A stretch of 64,000 nt of DNA from Bathymodiolus brooksi. Taxonomy: Eukaryota > Mollusca > Bivalvia > Mytilida > Modiolidae. The stretch covers positions 62,134,397-62,198,396 of the forward strand of contig OY804588.1 of NCBI GenBank assembly GCA_963680875.1. The letters run 5' to 3'. Shown one piece after another: positions 47,135 through 59,100 of the stretch. Every line of letters begins with the position of its first letter. Position 1 is the stretch's first letter. The position numbers and the translations under genes are program-made. Below the pieces are notes generated by a model, which was not told the DNA's origin, did not search any database, and saw nothing but the letters and a program-made list of their open reading frames with translations.

Positions 47135-48320
47135 TAGGGTTAGGGTTATGGTGTTTAACGCCATTTTCAACAATATTTCAGTTATATCAACAGATCGGTG
47201 GTTTTCTCAATAAAACTGACCGCCACTATATAACTGAAATATTGTTGAAAGTGGCGTTAAAAACCATCAAACAAACAAACAATCAGCTATATCGTGGCGA
47301 AATAGGGTTAGGGTTATGGTGTTTAACGCCACTTTCAACAATATTTCAGCTATATCGTGGCGAAATAGGGTTAGGGTTATGGTGTTTAACGCCACTTTCA
47401 ACAATATTTCAGCTATATCGTGGCGAAATAGGGTTAGGGTTATGGTGTTTAACGCCACTTTCAACAATATTTCAGCTATATCGTGGCGAAATAGGGTTAG
47501 GGTTATGGTGTTTAACGCCACTTTCAACAATATTTCAGCTATATCGTGGCGAAATAGGGTTAGGGTTATGGTGTTTAACGCCACTTTCAACAATATTTCA
47601 GCTATATCGTGGCGAAATAGGGTTAGGGTTATGGTGTTTAACGCCACTTTCAACAATATTTCAGCTATATCGTGGCGAAATAGGGTTAGGGTTATGGTGT
47701 TTAACGCCACTTTCAACAATATTTCAGCTATATCGTGGCGAAATAGGGTTAGGGTTATGGTGTTTAACGCCACTTTCAACAATATTTCAGCTATATCGTG
47801 GCGAAATAGGGTTAGGGTTATGGTGTTTAACGCCACTTTCAACAATATTTCAGCTATATCGTGGCGAAATAGGGTTAGGGTTATGGTGTTTAACGCCACT
47901 TTCAACAATATTTCAGCTATATCGTGGCGAAATAGGGTTAGGGTTATGGTGTTTAACGCCACTTTCAACAATATTTCAGCTATATCGTGGCGAAATAGGG
48001 TTAGGGTTATGGTGTTTAACGCCACTTTCAACAATATTTCAGCTATATCGTGGCGAAATAGGGTTAGGGTTATGGTGTTTAACGCCACTTTCAACAATAT
48101 TTCAGCTATATCGTGGCGAAATAGGGTTAGGGTTATGGTGTTTAACGCTACTTTCAACAATATTTCAGCTATATCGTGGCGAAATAGGGTTAGGGTTATG
48201 GTGTTTAACGCCACTTTCAACAATATTTCAGTTATATCGTGGCGGTCAATTTTATTGGTGGAGGAAACCGGAGTACTTGGAGAAAACCACCGACCTGTCG
48301 CAAGTCACTGAAAAACTCCA
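47135..48320 (-). repeat. SINE family 1 with an amplified tail
   Basis: After two short tail pieces (47140-47270), the SINE tail is repeated 15 times (see the array). It then continues into an ordinary body (GGTCAATTTTATTGGTGGAG, AAAACCACCGACCTGTCGCA) that ends near 48318 without a head. Confidence 0.85.
47291..48240 (-). repeat. 63-bp tandem array, 15 units, with doubled TTAGGG
   Basis: Each unit has GGGTTAGGGTTATGG, GTGTTTAACGCCACTTTC, AACAATATTTCAGCTATAT and CGTGGCGAAATA. ATGs recur at exactly 63-bp steps from 47316 to 48198. Units are nearly identical; one has CGCTACTTTC. As 63 is a multiple of three, 318- to 370-codon frames are open in several frames on both strands; these are not genes. 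The unit is the 3' tail of SINE family 1 plus two telomere-type hexamers. Confidence 0.96.
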
Positions 48321-48324
48321 AGCA

Positions 48325-49595
48325 TTAATAAACTATATGTATTCTAATGGTTGATGTAGTATACATTATATGTACATGTATAAGTGGGACGAAAATCGGT
48401 CAAAACAAAGTTACAATGTAAACATAATTGTTTACTATTACTTGACCGCTGTGTAGCCTATGGCTAGGTTGAGTAGGTCAACTACTGTATTTACTGTTGA
48501 GTTTGCCATATTTGAGATAATTAATTCACAATATTTGATATTGATGTATTTCTTTGTTGTTTTAATCATACTGGAGAATTACAATTTAAATAAATAATCT
48601 CCTTAAATATAATATTTCAGTTTCATTTCATTTCATTACTTACTTGTCAAAAGTACATATGTTATCCCTATCTGATTTTTTTCCTTATAAGGATTTAAAA
48701 TTCTAATTTTTTTTATAATTTTTCTTCTTTTAACTGACGAGTGAAGTTTTCCTTGAACAATAAATGGGTGTAATATGTAATATGTAAGTTAGGGGCGTTT
48801 GTTTTGCCCCCTATCACCTTGGTAGGGGGGAGGGGGCATAAATGTCAGAAAAAGCTGAATTTTTAGCATGGAAGCTAAGAAAAATTATTTTGCAGTTAAA
48901 CAAGGCTATACAAGTGTTTTTCTATTCTTGAGTTTTGACCCTCCCACCCTTTTCCCCACTTTACGGTCCACTCATACGTCTCTGTATGTACTATATAAAT
49001 ATACATTTGGTTCTTTGTGTTTTCTTTTGATGGTTGTTGAAGCACAAGACCAAATATTTCATGGATATTGAGGACCAAAAAACTGACTATGAATGAAACG
49101 ACAAACAAACAAAACAAAAAACAAACGAAAAAAAAAGCAGGAATTAAAAAAAAAAAAAAAAACAACAAACAATACGGACTTTCTTATTTGTTGAAATTGG
49201 AATTGCCATTGATCATACAATTTCGAAAACACAAACAAAATCTTCCTTTGAGATCAATGACTGTTTTATGGTTCAATCAATTAATAATTACACCTGTTAA
49301 CTGCAGGCTATCGGGTCCGTTCGCCCTGGGTTCGTTCGCCCTAGCAGTTCGATCCGATAGCTATCTAGATTGTCATGGCGGAAAAGATGGAACTAAACAA
49401 CACATTGAGAATATAGCTGATCCCACTGTTGAGTAAAAACGTACTGAGTTCTTTTCGATTCTTCATTGTTTGTCCTAAACGAACTTTAAAAAATAAAACA
49501 TTCTTGTGGTTATTGAACAATGTAATAACAATATAATTGCAGTAATGATGCACATTCTTGTTTATGATTCTTTTTCTCCGACCCGAATAATCACA
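48325..49595. other. No gene recognised
   Basis: AT-rich sequence with A-rich low-complexity sequence near 49100-49165. A small inverted pair GCTATCGGGTCC / GGATCCGATAGC-like lies near 49307-49361. No gene. Confidence 0.45.
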
Positions 49596-49599
49596 TAAA

Positions 49600-49822
49600 A
49601 AGGGTCCCTGATCGTAAGGTAGTTGGATTTGCAACTATCTATACAATCAGTGCCTATCGCCACTAAAGTTGTGCGTTCAAATCCCGCTCATGGCGAGGTG
49701 TACTAGATACAACATGATATGATTAAGTTCGTCAGTAACTTGCGGCAGGTTGGTTGTTTTCTCCCGTCTCCGCCACCATATAACTGAAATAAAGTGCCGT
49801 TAGACACCATAACCCTAACCCA
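49600..49822 (+). repeat. SINE family 1 copy ending in telomere-type repeat
   Basis: CTGATCGTAAGGTAGTTGG, GCGTTCAAATCCCGC, GCGAGGTGTACTAGATACAA, then a shortened body. The 3' end reads GACACCATAACCCTAACCC, i.e. the tail followed directly by CCCTAA-type sequence. Confidence 0.85.
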
Positions 49823-49896
49823 CATAATAAACTCTAGATATATATGGTGTATCTTTCAAAATTACATGAGATATTCACACTCTGTCCATTTCTGTG

Positions 49897-50335
49897 TATG
49901 AGTGATTATTGTTTAAAGCCAAATGACCAATGTTTCAGCTATATCATGGTGAGAACAAGCTTCCGCTTTGTACTGGAGCAACACGCTTAGTAGGATTTTT
50001 ATAGTGCTCACTAGCTCACTAAGACAACAGTCTACGGATATATATGGTGACCCACCACTCCGTGATACATAAAAATACAAATTCAAACTGGCCAACCATT
50101 TTCTATTAGTCCATACTTTGGATTTTACCATTGTTTTTGTGGTCAAGGGGGAGGTAATTCAAAGTTGTCGCCCCATTCGGACACATTGTCCCGATTTCCG
50201 AGCCAACCAGTCTTTGCTCTTACTCCTTGTTGCTGCGTGCAATTTTATAGTCTTTGGTTCAATTAGTCAGGAACTCGAACCCAAGATCTTACAACACTAG
50301 AGCCGAGCACGATAACCATTACACAATTGATGTGG
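49897..50335 (-). repeat. SINE family 2 copy interrupted by a 120-bp insert
   Basis: TTTAAAGCCAAATGACCAAT, ATATCATGGTGAGAACAAG, then the insert at about 50045-50165, then CATTCGGACACATTGTCC and an inverted head (GGAACTCGAACCCAAGATC; GATAACCATTACACAATTGA). Confidence 0.8.
50045..50165 (+). mobile_element. 120-bp repeat inserted in a SINE
   Basis: GACCCACCACTCCGTGATAC to GGGGGAGGTAATTCAAAG. The same sequence recurs at 50631-50748 with a few changes. Intact SINE copies lack it. No inverted ends seen. Confidence 0.7.
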
Positions 50336-50360
50336 TCGTGTTTCGTTTGATTATGATTTG

Positions 50361-50533
50361 GATTATGGTGTTTAACGCCAATTTCAACAATATTTCAGTT
50401 ATATCGTGGCAGTCAGTTTTACTGGTGGTGAAAACCGGAGTACCCGAAGAAAACCACCGACCTGCAGATGTCACCGACAAACTTGATCGAATAATACTGT
50501 AACGAGTACACCTCGCCCGAGTAGGATTGAAAC
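50361..50533 (-). repeat. SINE family 1 copy
   Basis: TTATGGTGTTTAACGCCAAT, ATATCGTGGCAGTCAG, AAAACCACCGACCTGCAG, GAGTACACCTCGCCCGAGTA. The head is truncated. Confidence 0.85.
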
Positions 50534-50630
50534 AACATCTATCAGGAAATGAAATTGATTGGATATAATGATTCTATTTTTAGATTCTGTCGTGTTTTCC
50601 CCATTTGAAGTAGTTGTACTATGTGTAACT

Positions 50631-50748
50631 GACCCACCATTCCGTGATACATAAAAATACAAATTCAAACTGGTCAACCATTTTCTATTCGTCCATACTT
50701 TGGATTTTACCATTAATTTTGTGGTCAAGGGGGAGGTAATTCAAAGCT
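50631..50748 (+). repeat. Second copy of the 120-bp repeat
   Basis: Same sequence as 50045-50165, about 95% identical by eye. Confidence 0.7.
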
Positions 50749-51272
50749 ATGTTCAATTCACATGATTTGTGTAGTTGTAATAATATTAGCCTAATCATGG
50801 GGACCAAACTCGGGCATACAATCATAAAAATATATATACACACTATGTAAACGGTGTCCTCTATGAAATGTGCCTTCTGTTTAAAGTGTACTGTGACCTC
50901 CTTTTTTTTTAATACTCTTATGGGAAGAATATTGCTTTATTTTGCAATAAATTTCTACTTTTAAGTATCATAACTTATTATAGAATAAATTTAGCATACA
51001 AAATGAAATATTCCATTTTCCCTATAAAAAGTTATCCCATTATATAGGTAATAGCCTTTGTTGTGTATGTTCATGGACATGGACCACATATTTGGCAATT
51101 AATTGTCAAAATAATGTTTCAAATGCAAACTCATGAATTTAACCCTGTATTAAAATCCTTTATTTTTTCATATCCAACAATCGATGACCACAAACAGTGT
51201 TGTATACTATTAAATAAGATGAATATATTTGATTAGTCAAACGTCAGGGTGTACTGTGACTTCATGTTCCTT

Positions 51273-51636
51273 GAGTGAGTGAGTGATTGGTGTTTAATGC
51301 CAACTCTGCAATTTTTCAGCTATATCAGGCCAAGAACAAGTTAATTTGCAGTGAGATGGTGATGAGGTCCGCTTTGTACTAGACCAACATGCTTAGTTGG
51401 ATTTTTATAGTGCAAGCTCAAGGAAACAACAGTCTACGGACAGACATGTCACTCCACTGGGACACATTATCCAGATTCCGAGCCAACCAATCTTTGCTAT
51501 TTGGCTTTAATGCTGCATGCTTTGCGGAGAAGCAACAAATACCAATTTAAGTCTTTGGTTTGACCCGATTGGGACTCGAACCCACGATCGACCGCATTCG
51601 TGGCAAGCACGCTAACCATTACACCACTGATGTTGT
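51273..51636 (-). repeat. SINE family 2, full-length reference copy
   Basis: Plus-strand tail GAGTGAGTGATTGGTGTTTA, then ATATCAGGCCAAGAACAAG, TCCACTGGGACACATTATCC, GAGCCAACCAATCTTTGC, and an inverted tRNA-like head: B box GGGACTCGAACCCACGATC and A box GCACGCTAACCATTACACCA. It is the most tRNA-like head in the window. There is no evidence of an intact free tRNA. Confidence 0.9.
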
Positions 51637-51649
51637 TACAACAAATATT

Positions 51650-52830
51650 GGGCAAACAGGATCTAAAGACTGTTTATATATAAGATGATGATGTCTTTAT
51701 GTTAGATTTTATTTTCTATGCCTCTATAGAGAAGCACAAGTGTTACAATTTTTTGCATAGATTACAAAAATGAAATGAATGACTACAAATATACAAAATA
51801 ATTTATGAAAAAATACAAAATATTATATTTCCGCTGACTAAATCTATTTATAGAAATATAGTCACGTTATCAACAAGGAATTGACAATAAATATGTCGTA
51901 ATTAATTAATAACAATTAATACTGGCTACGAATGCTACACCTAAGATGTGGTACACATTTTATATTCAAACCTGCATTGCATTTCTTTTTTTTATATATA
52001 CACTAACTCTAAATAGTGCATTCTTCATAGGATTTTAATGGTAAAAATATGTTTTTGAGGTAAAAAAAAAAAAATTCTTGACCCATAGTCTGAAAATTAT
52101 GGTAAGCATTGTTAATTTAGGAATTATTTTAATATTTGATAACATTAATGTTTGTGTTTAAATCATGTACTGGGCATGCAGTTTCAATTTGTTTCTAATC
52201 AGGTCTAGCTGCAATAATGTAGCTCCTGTGACAAACTTGTGTCTCGGCAGAGCTACAACGCGGTCCCATTCCTCACAATGGAGCAAAAAAAAAGTTGCAG
52301 TTGAAACATAAAAACTCACTATTTACGCTTCAAACATTTCATTATAACTATTACTGATGATCCCAGTCCTTGTTAAATCGGTTTGGCCGAGAAATATATG
52401 CTTTTCAAAGGTAGCAACAACCTTGTTCAAATTTATCGATCGTTTTCCATAACCGGAAACTACGGAAGGCGGAGCTTTTCTAAATATGGTATTTCTTACT
52501 ACACGCATTCACGCCTAAATCGCCAAATATGGTATCGACATCCAAATAGTGAGGCCGGAAATGACGAAATTCAAAATGTTCAGAGAGAAGCTTTTTATTT
52601 TGTGGGAATTACATTCTAAAATACTGGTAGGTGATAAAAACTTGTTATAATAATGGACAATGGGAAAGGTTATGTCTTATTATTGATAAATGCAGGCGTC
52701 AGAAGCTCTGTAAGCGAGCACAAAAAATCTCGGCGGCTGCTCCATTACGTGTAATGGCATCCCGTTATAACCCTTGCGAGTAAGAGAGCATTTAGGGTTT
52801 TATTATTAAAACTAAATCAGGTCCTATGTT
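51650..52830. other. No gene recognised
   Basis: AT-rich sequence, with no splice-consistent coding block. Confidence 0.45.
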
Positions 52831-52837
52831 GAAATTT

Positions 52838-53340
52838 GTCCTGTGGTGGTGGCAAGGTGGCCATCTTGAATTTCAGATTGACAAGTTTGTTCTGTGGTGG
52901 TGGCAATGTGGCCATCTTGAATTTCAGATCAACAATTTTGTCCGGTGGTGATGGTCATCTTGAATTTCAGATTGACAATTTTGTCCTGTGGTGATGGCCA
53001 GGTGGCCATCTTGAATTTCAGATCGACAAGTAAATAAAAAAAAATCTTTTTAGATATAATTAACATCCTAATCAAATAACAATTAAAAAAAATGTGGTTT
53101 TTGAAGGAAGATAGTTGTAATTTCACCCAATTATACAAGATTACTGACCCTTGCAGTTATCTTGAATTTCAGAATGGAACAAAAATAGGAAACATTGTTG
53201 AATACCATCCAAGTAAAATTTCAGACAAATTTGTTTCAATTTGATCAAGGTGAGCTGAACAAAAAATCCTAATAAATTTAAACAAGTTTCACTGTAAATG
53301 TTGTTAAGAAGAAATGAAACCAAGGGTCATAACTCTTGCT
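52838..53340. repeat. Short repeats related to the 9.6-11.3 kb array
   Basis: Four 45-60 bp units of GGCCATCTTGAATTTCAGAT with GTCCTGTGGTGGTGGC (52838-53027), then single-copy relatives: TATCTTGAATTTCAGAATGG near 53160 and AAGGGTCATAACTCTTGCTT near 53323. Same repeat family as the large array, differently amplified. Confidence 0.7.
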
Positions 53341-53914
53341 TACCAAAAAAGAAAGAAAAATTGCAAAATGGAACAAGACATTTGTTTTTATGATTAGCAA
53401 CTACAGCACGATTAAAAAGAATAGATTCAATATTTTAAATTTCTGAATTGAAACAAGTTTGTGTCATACAAACTACATTGTAATTGACAAGGGTAAGAAT
53501 AAAATACCCATAATGCCTAGCTAAAAGAGCATAAAAAACATCTCTACCAGACCATTAAAAATCCTTAAAATGAGAAGATTTACAAGCAATAAACTAATTT
53601 GTACAGGATCTATTAAATGCAGAATAAATTAAATATTTGTACACTTAAATAAATAAATAGTCATCTACAATTAATATTGCTGCCCTATGATAAGATATAC
53701 AAACTAAATTAAATTTACAGAATCGTCAGATCTTTAAAAAAAAATGTTTCCAAAGTTCGGCAATTCCAGTTTTTGGAATCACAAGAACAGTAGCATCCTG
53801 AGAACATATACATATACATAGTAACATAAAAAAATATATATCAGGTAATTACTATGAATATGTCACGTTGCTGAAATGAAAAAAAAAAGTTATCCATGAC
53901 TGAGATTCCGGTGG

Positions 53915-54345
53915 TCAGACCAAAAAAAAAAAAAACCAACTGTATTTCCGCTAATATTCTTATTAAAAATAGGGTAGGTAGGCAGGTTAGGGTTGGGGTG
54001 TTTAAAGCCATTTTCAACAATATTTCAGTTATATCATGGCAGTCAGTTTTATTGGTGGAGGAAACAGGAAACCACTGACCTGCTGCAAGTCACTGACAAA
54101 CTTTATCACATAATGTTGTATTGAGTACACCTCGCCATGAGTGGGATCTTTGGTTGTGGTGGTCAGTTTTAGGTAGGTAGGTAAAATTTTACATATATAT
54201 ATACCGGTATATAATATTTTACTTTTTACCTAGCTTATACAAGACAAGGATCTGACTTTTAACAGAGCTTGTCCAAAAAATGGCAATAACAACTTTAGGG
54301 AAGGTACTAAAAATTAAGGTTGGTAGGGTTAGCGAAAACACAGGT
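53915..54345 (+). repeat. Dispersed repeat split by a SINE
   Basis: Counterpart of 6355-6575: CCGCTAATATTCTTATT-type left part, AGACAAGGATCTGACTTTT and GGTTGGTAGGGTTAGCG on the right, with SINE family 1 (53984-54165) in the middle. Confidence 0.55.
53984..54165 (-). repeat. SINE family 1 copy
   Basis: GGTTAGGGTTGGGGTGTTTA, ATATCATGGCAGTCAG, CCACTGACCTGCTGCAAG, TTGAGTACACCTCGCCATGA. The plus-strand edge again starts with TTAGGG-like sequence. Confidence 0.85.
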
Positions 54346-54429
54346 ATTTTTTGTTTTGTCTTGACATGGACGGCCAGTTAATGCAGTATCAAACATCTCC
54401 CTTTAAAAAGGTTAAGACATTGGTTAAGG

Positions 54430-54557
54430 AGGGTTATGATATTTAATGCCACTTGCAACAATTTTTCAGTTGTATCGAGGTGATCAGTTTTATAGGTGCA
54501 GGAAACCAGAGTACACAGAGAAAACCACTGACCTTGTGCAAGTCACTGACAAACTTG
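54430..54557 (-). repeat. SINE family 1 fragment
   Basis: GGTTATGATATTTAATGCCA, GTATCGAGGTGATCAG, AAAACCACTGACCTTGTGCA, then truncated. Confidence 0.75.
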
Positions 54558-54885
54558 TTAAGACAATGGAAAATAAAATTGTTAATTGATATAATAAAGA
54601 TAAATGAAGCACAGAGAGAAATCGGCACATCTAATTATAGTTTGGCACTAAATATACAGCACTATCACAAAGTCGTGGTCTTATTAATTTGAGCAACAAC
54701 AAAATGTTTTAATGAAACAAAACCATTAGCAAATTTAAATTAACTTAAAAGGGACATAACTCTTACAGAACTTGAATTATCATAGGTCAGAATATATTGC
54801 TGCAATACAAGATTGAAAAAAATAAAAAAAAGTTCAAAGGGAAATAATTCAAAGTAGATTGGTGTGCACCATATCCAACAGTTTG

Positions 54886-55040
54886 ATTGATGATTGATTT
54901 TTGGTGTTTAATGCCACTTTCAGCAATATCATGGCGACCAGTTTTAGTGGTGGAAGAAGCCGGAGTACCCAGAGGGAACCACCGACCATGGGCAAGCAAC
55001 TGGTAAACTTTATCACTTGTGGCTGCGAGTTGAGTGCAGC
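54886..55040 (-). repeat. SINE family 3 fragment
   Basis: TTTTTGGTGTTTAATGCCAC, ATCATGGCGACCAG, ACCGACCATGGGCAAGCAAC, TATCACTTGTGGCTGCGAG. Matches the body of the 2460 copy. Confidence 0.75.
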
Positions 55041-55049
55041 TTGAACTTT

Positions 55050-56193
55050 TAAAATGCTTTAATAAAAAGTTAGATTACAAAAAAAAAATCACAACATTAA
55101 ATGCATCATCTGTCTTAACATAATTATATAAACTTAACAAATTTTGATGTTTAAAAAAAAAAAATATCATAGATTTAACTTGACGAAACATAACTAATCC
55201 TTAAAAAAATAGTTGTCTGTAAATGCTTGCTTTATGTGTAATCACAAATACATGCACACACACACACACACACACAATTCTCACAAAAAAAATTATAACT
55301 CACATTTTGTTAATTTCAACTATGGCAGTGTTTCCAAATCTGTTAATTTTCTGGTACCAATTTTATTTTCATACATAATGACAAGTTGCCAAAAAACCAA
55401 AAAAACAAAATTCCAGCAGCTTAGCAAGCGTGGGCATGCTGCAAATAGGACGGAATGATTTAATGATTCAGCCATTTCAACAGAATAATACAAAAAAAAA
55501 TATCAAAACATGGATGCGTTTATTATCCATGGGACGGAATGTTTAGTCACATTAAAGATTCATGTAATGTTTCAATCAGCGACAACCTAAAACTTTAAAC
55601 ATACTGGTGATTTGAATATTATTGGATATCGTCTTAAGCAAAATTTTCTGACTACAAGCAAATACAAAGATTTACGCTTTCATATTTAACTTTGTCTATC
55701 CATTTTTGAAGTTTTTCTTTACAAATAATAGCCATTATAAATCTTGATTTTTATCAACACTTTCCAAAACTATTCCTATCCTATAAGCTATGAGCTAATT
55801 CCAAACCTAATAAGACCCATTAATTTGCCTAAAATTATGTTTCCACGGAGGCGGCCATTTTACTTTGGATTTCTTCAGCAATTGTGAAGTATGGTAAAAA
55901 ATATATTGTACTCTAAGACCTTATTATAGCACCACACAATATCACTAGATCTCACTGTAAAACTCCTACACAAGAATAAATATATTTACAGATCACATGA
56001 CTCTCGTACAAAATATCACATGACGTTCATCTATCAACCTTGCATTATTTAAATACTACCACATTTCACTCTTAACAATACAACATGAAATGTCACATGA
56101 CTTCCCACGTGACTCAACTCTTCAATACAACATGAAATGTCACATGTCACATGACTTCCCATGTAACTCCTTAAAATATCACATTAATGAGTG
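55050..56193. other. 3' flank and probable 3' UTR of the CEP350-like gene
   Basis: Non-coding, with a CA microsatellite at 55255-55277. A short direct duplication at 56077-56165 (ATACAACATGAAATGTCACA then TGACTTCCCA) lies about 30 bp beyond the stop codon and would fall in the 3' UTR. The poly(A) site was not fixed. Confidence 0.45.
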
Positions 56194-59100
56194 TCAGACC
56201 TTGCTCCCAAGTTTCTTTTTCTGATAAACTTCGTTCATAGTTTGTACAGTATCGTTCAACAGCATGTCAAAAATTGTGTCTGTAAGTTGCATTTTAACGG
56301 CTAATTCGTCCTCGTCATAATTAATCCATCTCGGTTCTTCCTCTCGTAATTCCTCCACTAGAATATTATCCACATGATCTTTCCGTTTCCGCACAGTCCA
56401 TTTATTCTTATTGGCCTTACGCGAGCCATTTAAACCTAAAGTATTTATCACAGCTTTCTGAACAATAGGAGTTAAAATTTCTATCGTTGACGGAGGTGAA
56501 GCACCTCGAAAATATTTTTGTTGTCTACGCTTTGGTTTTTGCCAAGGTGGAGGTTCATCCTCTTCATCTTTATAAATGTCTCTAATTACCTCCCCTGACA
56601 AGTCAAATAACAATTTCTTATAAACACGTCTACTATTACTATCCAAGTCTCCATTGACGTCTTCTTTTGAATAGAAATTTTCGGGAATTTGAACATTGTC
56701 TAATGGCTCCCCACAGCGTCGAACCTGCCAATACACCTCAACGGCATCAGCCACTATCCCCCCAACTTCATCAGACTCGTGAGGTACAGCATAATACAAG
56801 TCCTCTGATGTCATTTTCTGAAGTTCTGCTTTCATTAGCTGTGCCTCTGAAATACATAGAGAAAAAAACATAGAAAATGTTAATGCTGTTTTGAATGAGT
56901 GAGTGAGTGATTGTTGTATAAAGCCACAAGAACAAGTATTCAGCTATACCATGACGAGAACAAGTTACATTGCTTATGAGATGATAATATCGGCTTTGTA
57001 ATAGAACAACAAATAGTCCTAGAACAATAGTCCACAGGTTGACATGTCGCTCCAGTCAGACACACGATCCTGATTCTGTGCCAACCAATCTTCATAATGC
57101 TGTGTGCTTAGCAGAGAAGAGCAAATACCAATTATATAGTCTTTGGCGAGTACTCTAGCCATTATATCACCGATGCAGTGTGTTTTGGATGAAGTTGGCA
57201 AATTACATTATTTCACATTGCTAAGATTGGAGTATGCATGTTAAGTACACGTTTTCAAAATCAAATCAATTATATCGTGGTAGTTAGTTATATTGGTAGA
57301 GGAAACAGGAAAAACCAGCGACCTACTGCAAGTCAAAACAAAAACTTACAGTATATGTATATGGAATTTAAAGTACAATTTTCTAAAAAAATCTTGTCCA
57401 ACTGAATTGATTTATACAGTTAAACCTGTCTAAACCAAACGTCCTTGACAACAATTAAACGTCCTTGACAACAACCAAACATCCTTTACAACAACTTTTG
57501 TGTTACAACTAAACAAGTTTTGGGTTTATGCAGGTTATTTTAATCACGATTTCCTACATTGGGTAGGACTGTATCTATAGTTAGGTTTATACACGATTCT
57601 GGTTTATTTAGGTTTCGATTTAGATGTAATTAATAATTGTTACAATGCTTGTATCGGCAAACAATAATATAGATAACAATATATTCCAGAATGAATGAGC
57701 GAGTGATTGTTGTTTAACGCCAAATGAGCAATGGCAAGAACAATTTACATTCGATGAGTTGATAATAATGTCCGCTTTGTACAAGACCAACACTTCGTTG
57801 GATCTTTATAGTGCTAGCTCACTGAAAGAACAGTCAACAGGTAGACATTTCCCTCCACTCGGACACATTATCCTGATTCAGATCCAACCCATCTTTACTC
57901 TTACTCCTTATTACTGCATGCTTAGGAGAGAAGATACAAGTACCAAGTTTACAATCCTTAGTTAGCTAGAACCCACAATCTACCACACCTGAGGTAAGTA
58001 CGCTAATGTTTACAATCTTTAGTTAGCTAGAACCCACAGTCTACCACACCTGAGGTAAGTACGCTAATGTTTACAATCTTTAGTTAGCTAGAACCCACAG
58101 TCTACCACACCTCAGGTAAGTACGCTAATGTTTACAATCTTTAGTTAGCTAGAACCCACAATCTACCACACCTGAGGTAAGTACGCTAATGTTTACAATC
58201 TTTAGTTAGCTAGAACCCACAGTCTACCACACCTCAGGTAAGTACGCTAATGTTTACAATCTTTAGTTAGCTAGAACCCACAGTCTACCACACCTGAGGT
58301 AAGTATGCTAAATGCTTACAATCTTTAGTTAGCTAGAACCCACAATCTACCACACCTGAGGTAAATACGCTAATGTTTACAATCTTTAGTTAGCTAGAAC
58401 CCACAATCTACCACACCTGAGGTAAGTATGCTAATGTTTACAATCTTTAGTTAGCTAGAACCCACAGTCTACCACACCTGAGGTAAGTACGCTAATGTTT
58501 ACAATCTTTAGTTAGCTAGAACCCACAATCTACCACACCTGAGGTAAGTATACTAATGTTTACAATCTTTAGTTAGCTAGAACCCACAGTCTACCACACC
58601 TGAGGTAAGTACGCTAATGTTTACAATCTTTAGTTAGCTAGAACCCACAATCTACCACACCTGAGGTAAGTATGCTAATGTTTACAATCTTTAGTTAGCT
58701 AGAACCCACAGTCTACCACACCTGAGGTAAGTACGCTAATGTTTACAATCTTTAGTTAGCTAGAACCCACAGTCTACCACACCTGAGGTAAGTATGCTAA
58801 TGTTTACAATCTTTAGTTAGCTAGAACCCACAGTCTACCACACCTGAGGTACGTATGCTAATGTTTACAATCTTTAGTTAGCTAGAACCCACAGTCTACC
58901 ACACCTGAGGTAAGTACGCTAATGTTTACAATCTTTAGTTAGCTAGAACCCACAGTCTACCACACCTGAGGCAAGTACGTTAATGTTTACAATCTTTAGT
59001 TAGCTAGAACCCACAATCTACCACACCTGAGGTAAATATGCTAATGTTTACAATCTTTAGTTAGCTAGAACCCACAATCTACCACACCTGAGGTACGTAC

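Noticed and set aside
47291..48240. True telomere or interstitial telomeric array
   Set aside because: Only two TTAGGG per 63 bp, embedded in SINE tail sequence. No long pure hexamer run.
47242..48354. 370-, 331- and 318-codon open frames on both strands
   Set aside because: They are produced by a 63-bp (21-codon) tandem unit that lacks stops in several frames. Identical peptides repeat 15 times, and the DNA is a SINE tail.
51560..51636. Functional tRNA gene
   Set aside because: The A and B boxes are tRNA-like, but the segment is the head of a SINE that recurs many times and is continuous with a SINE body.
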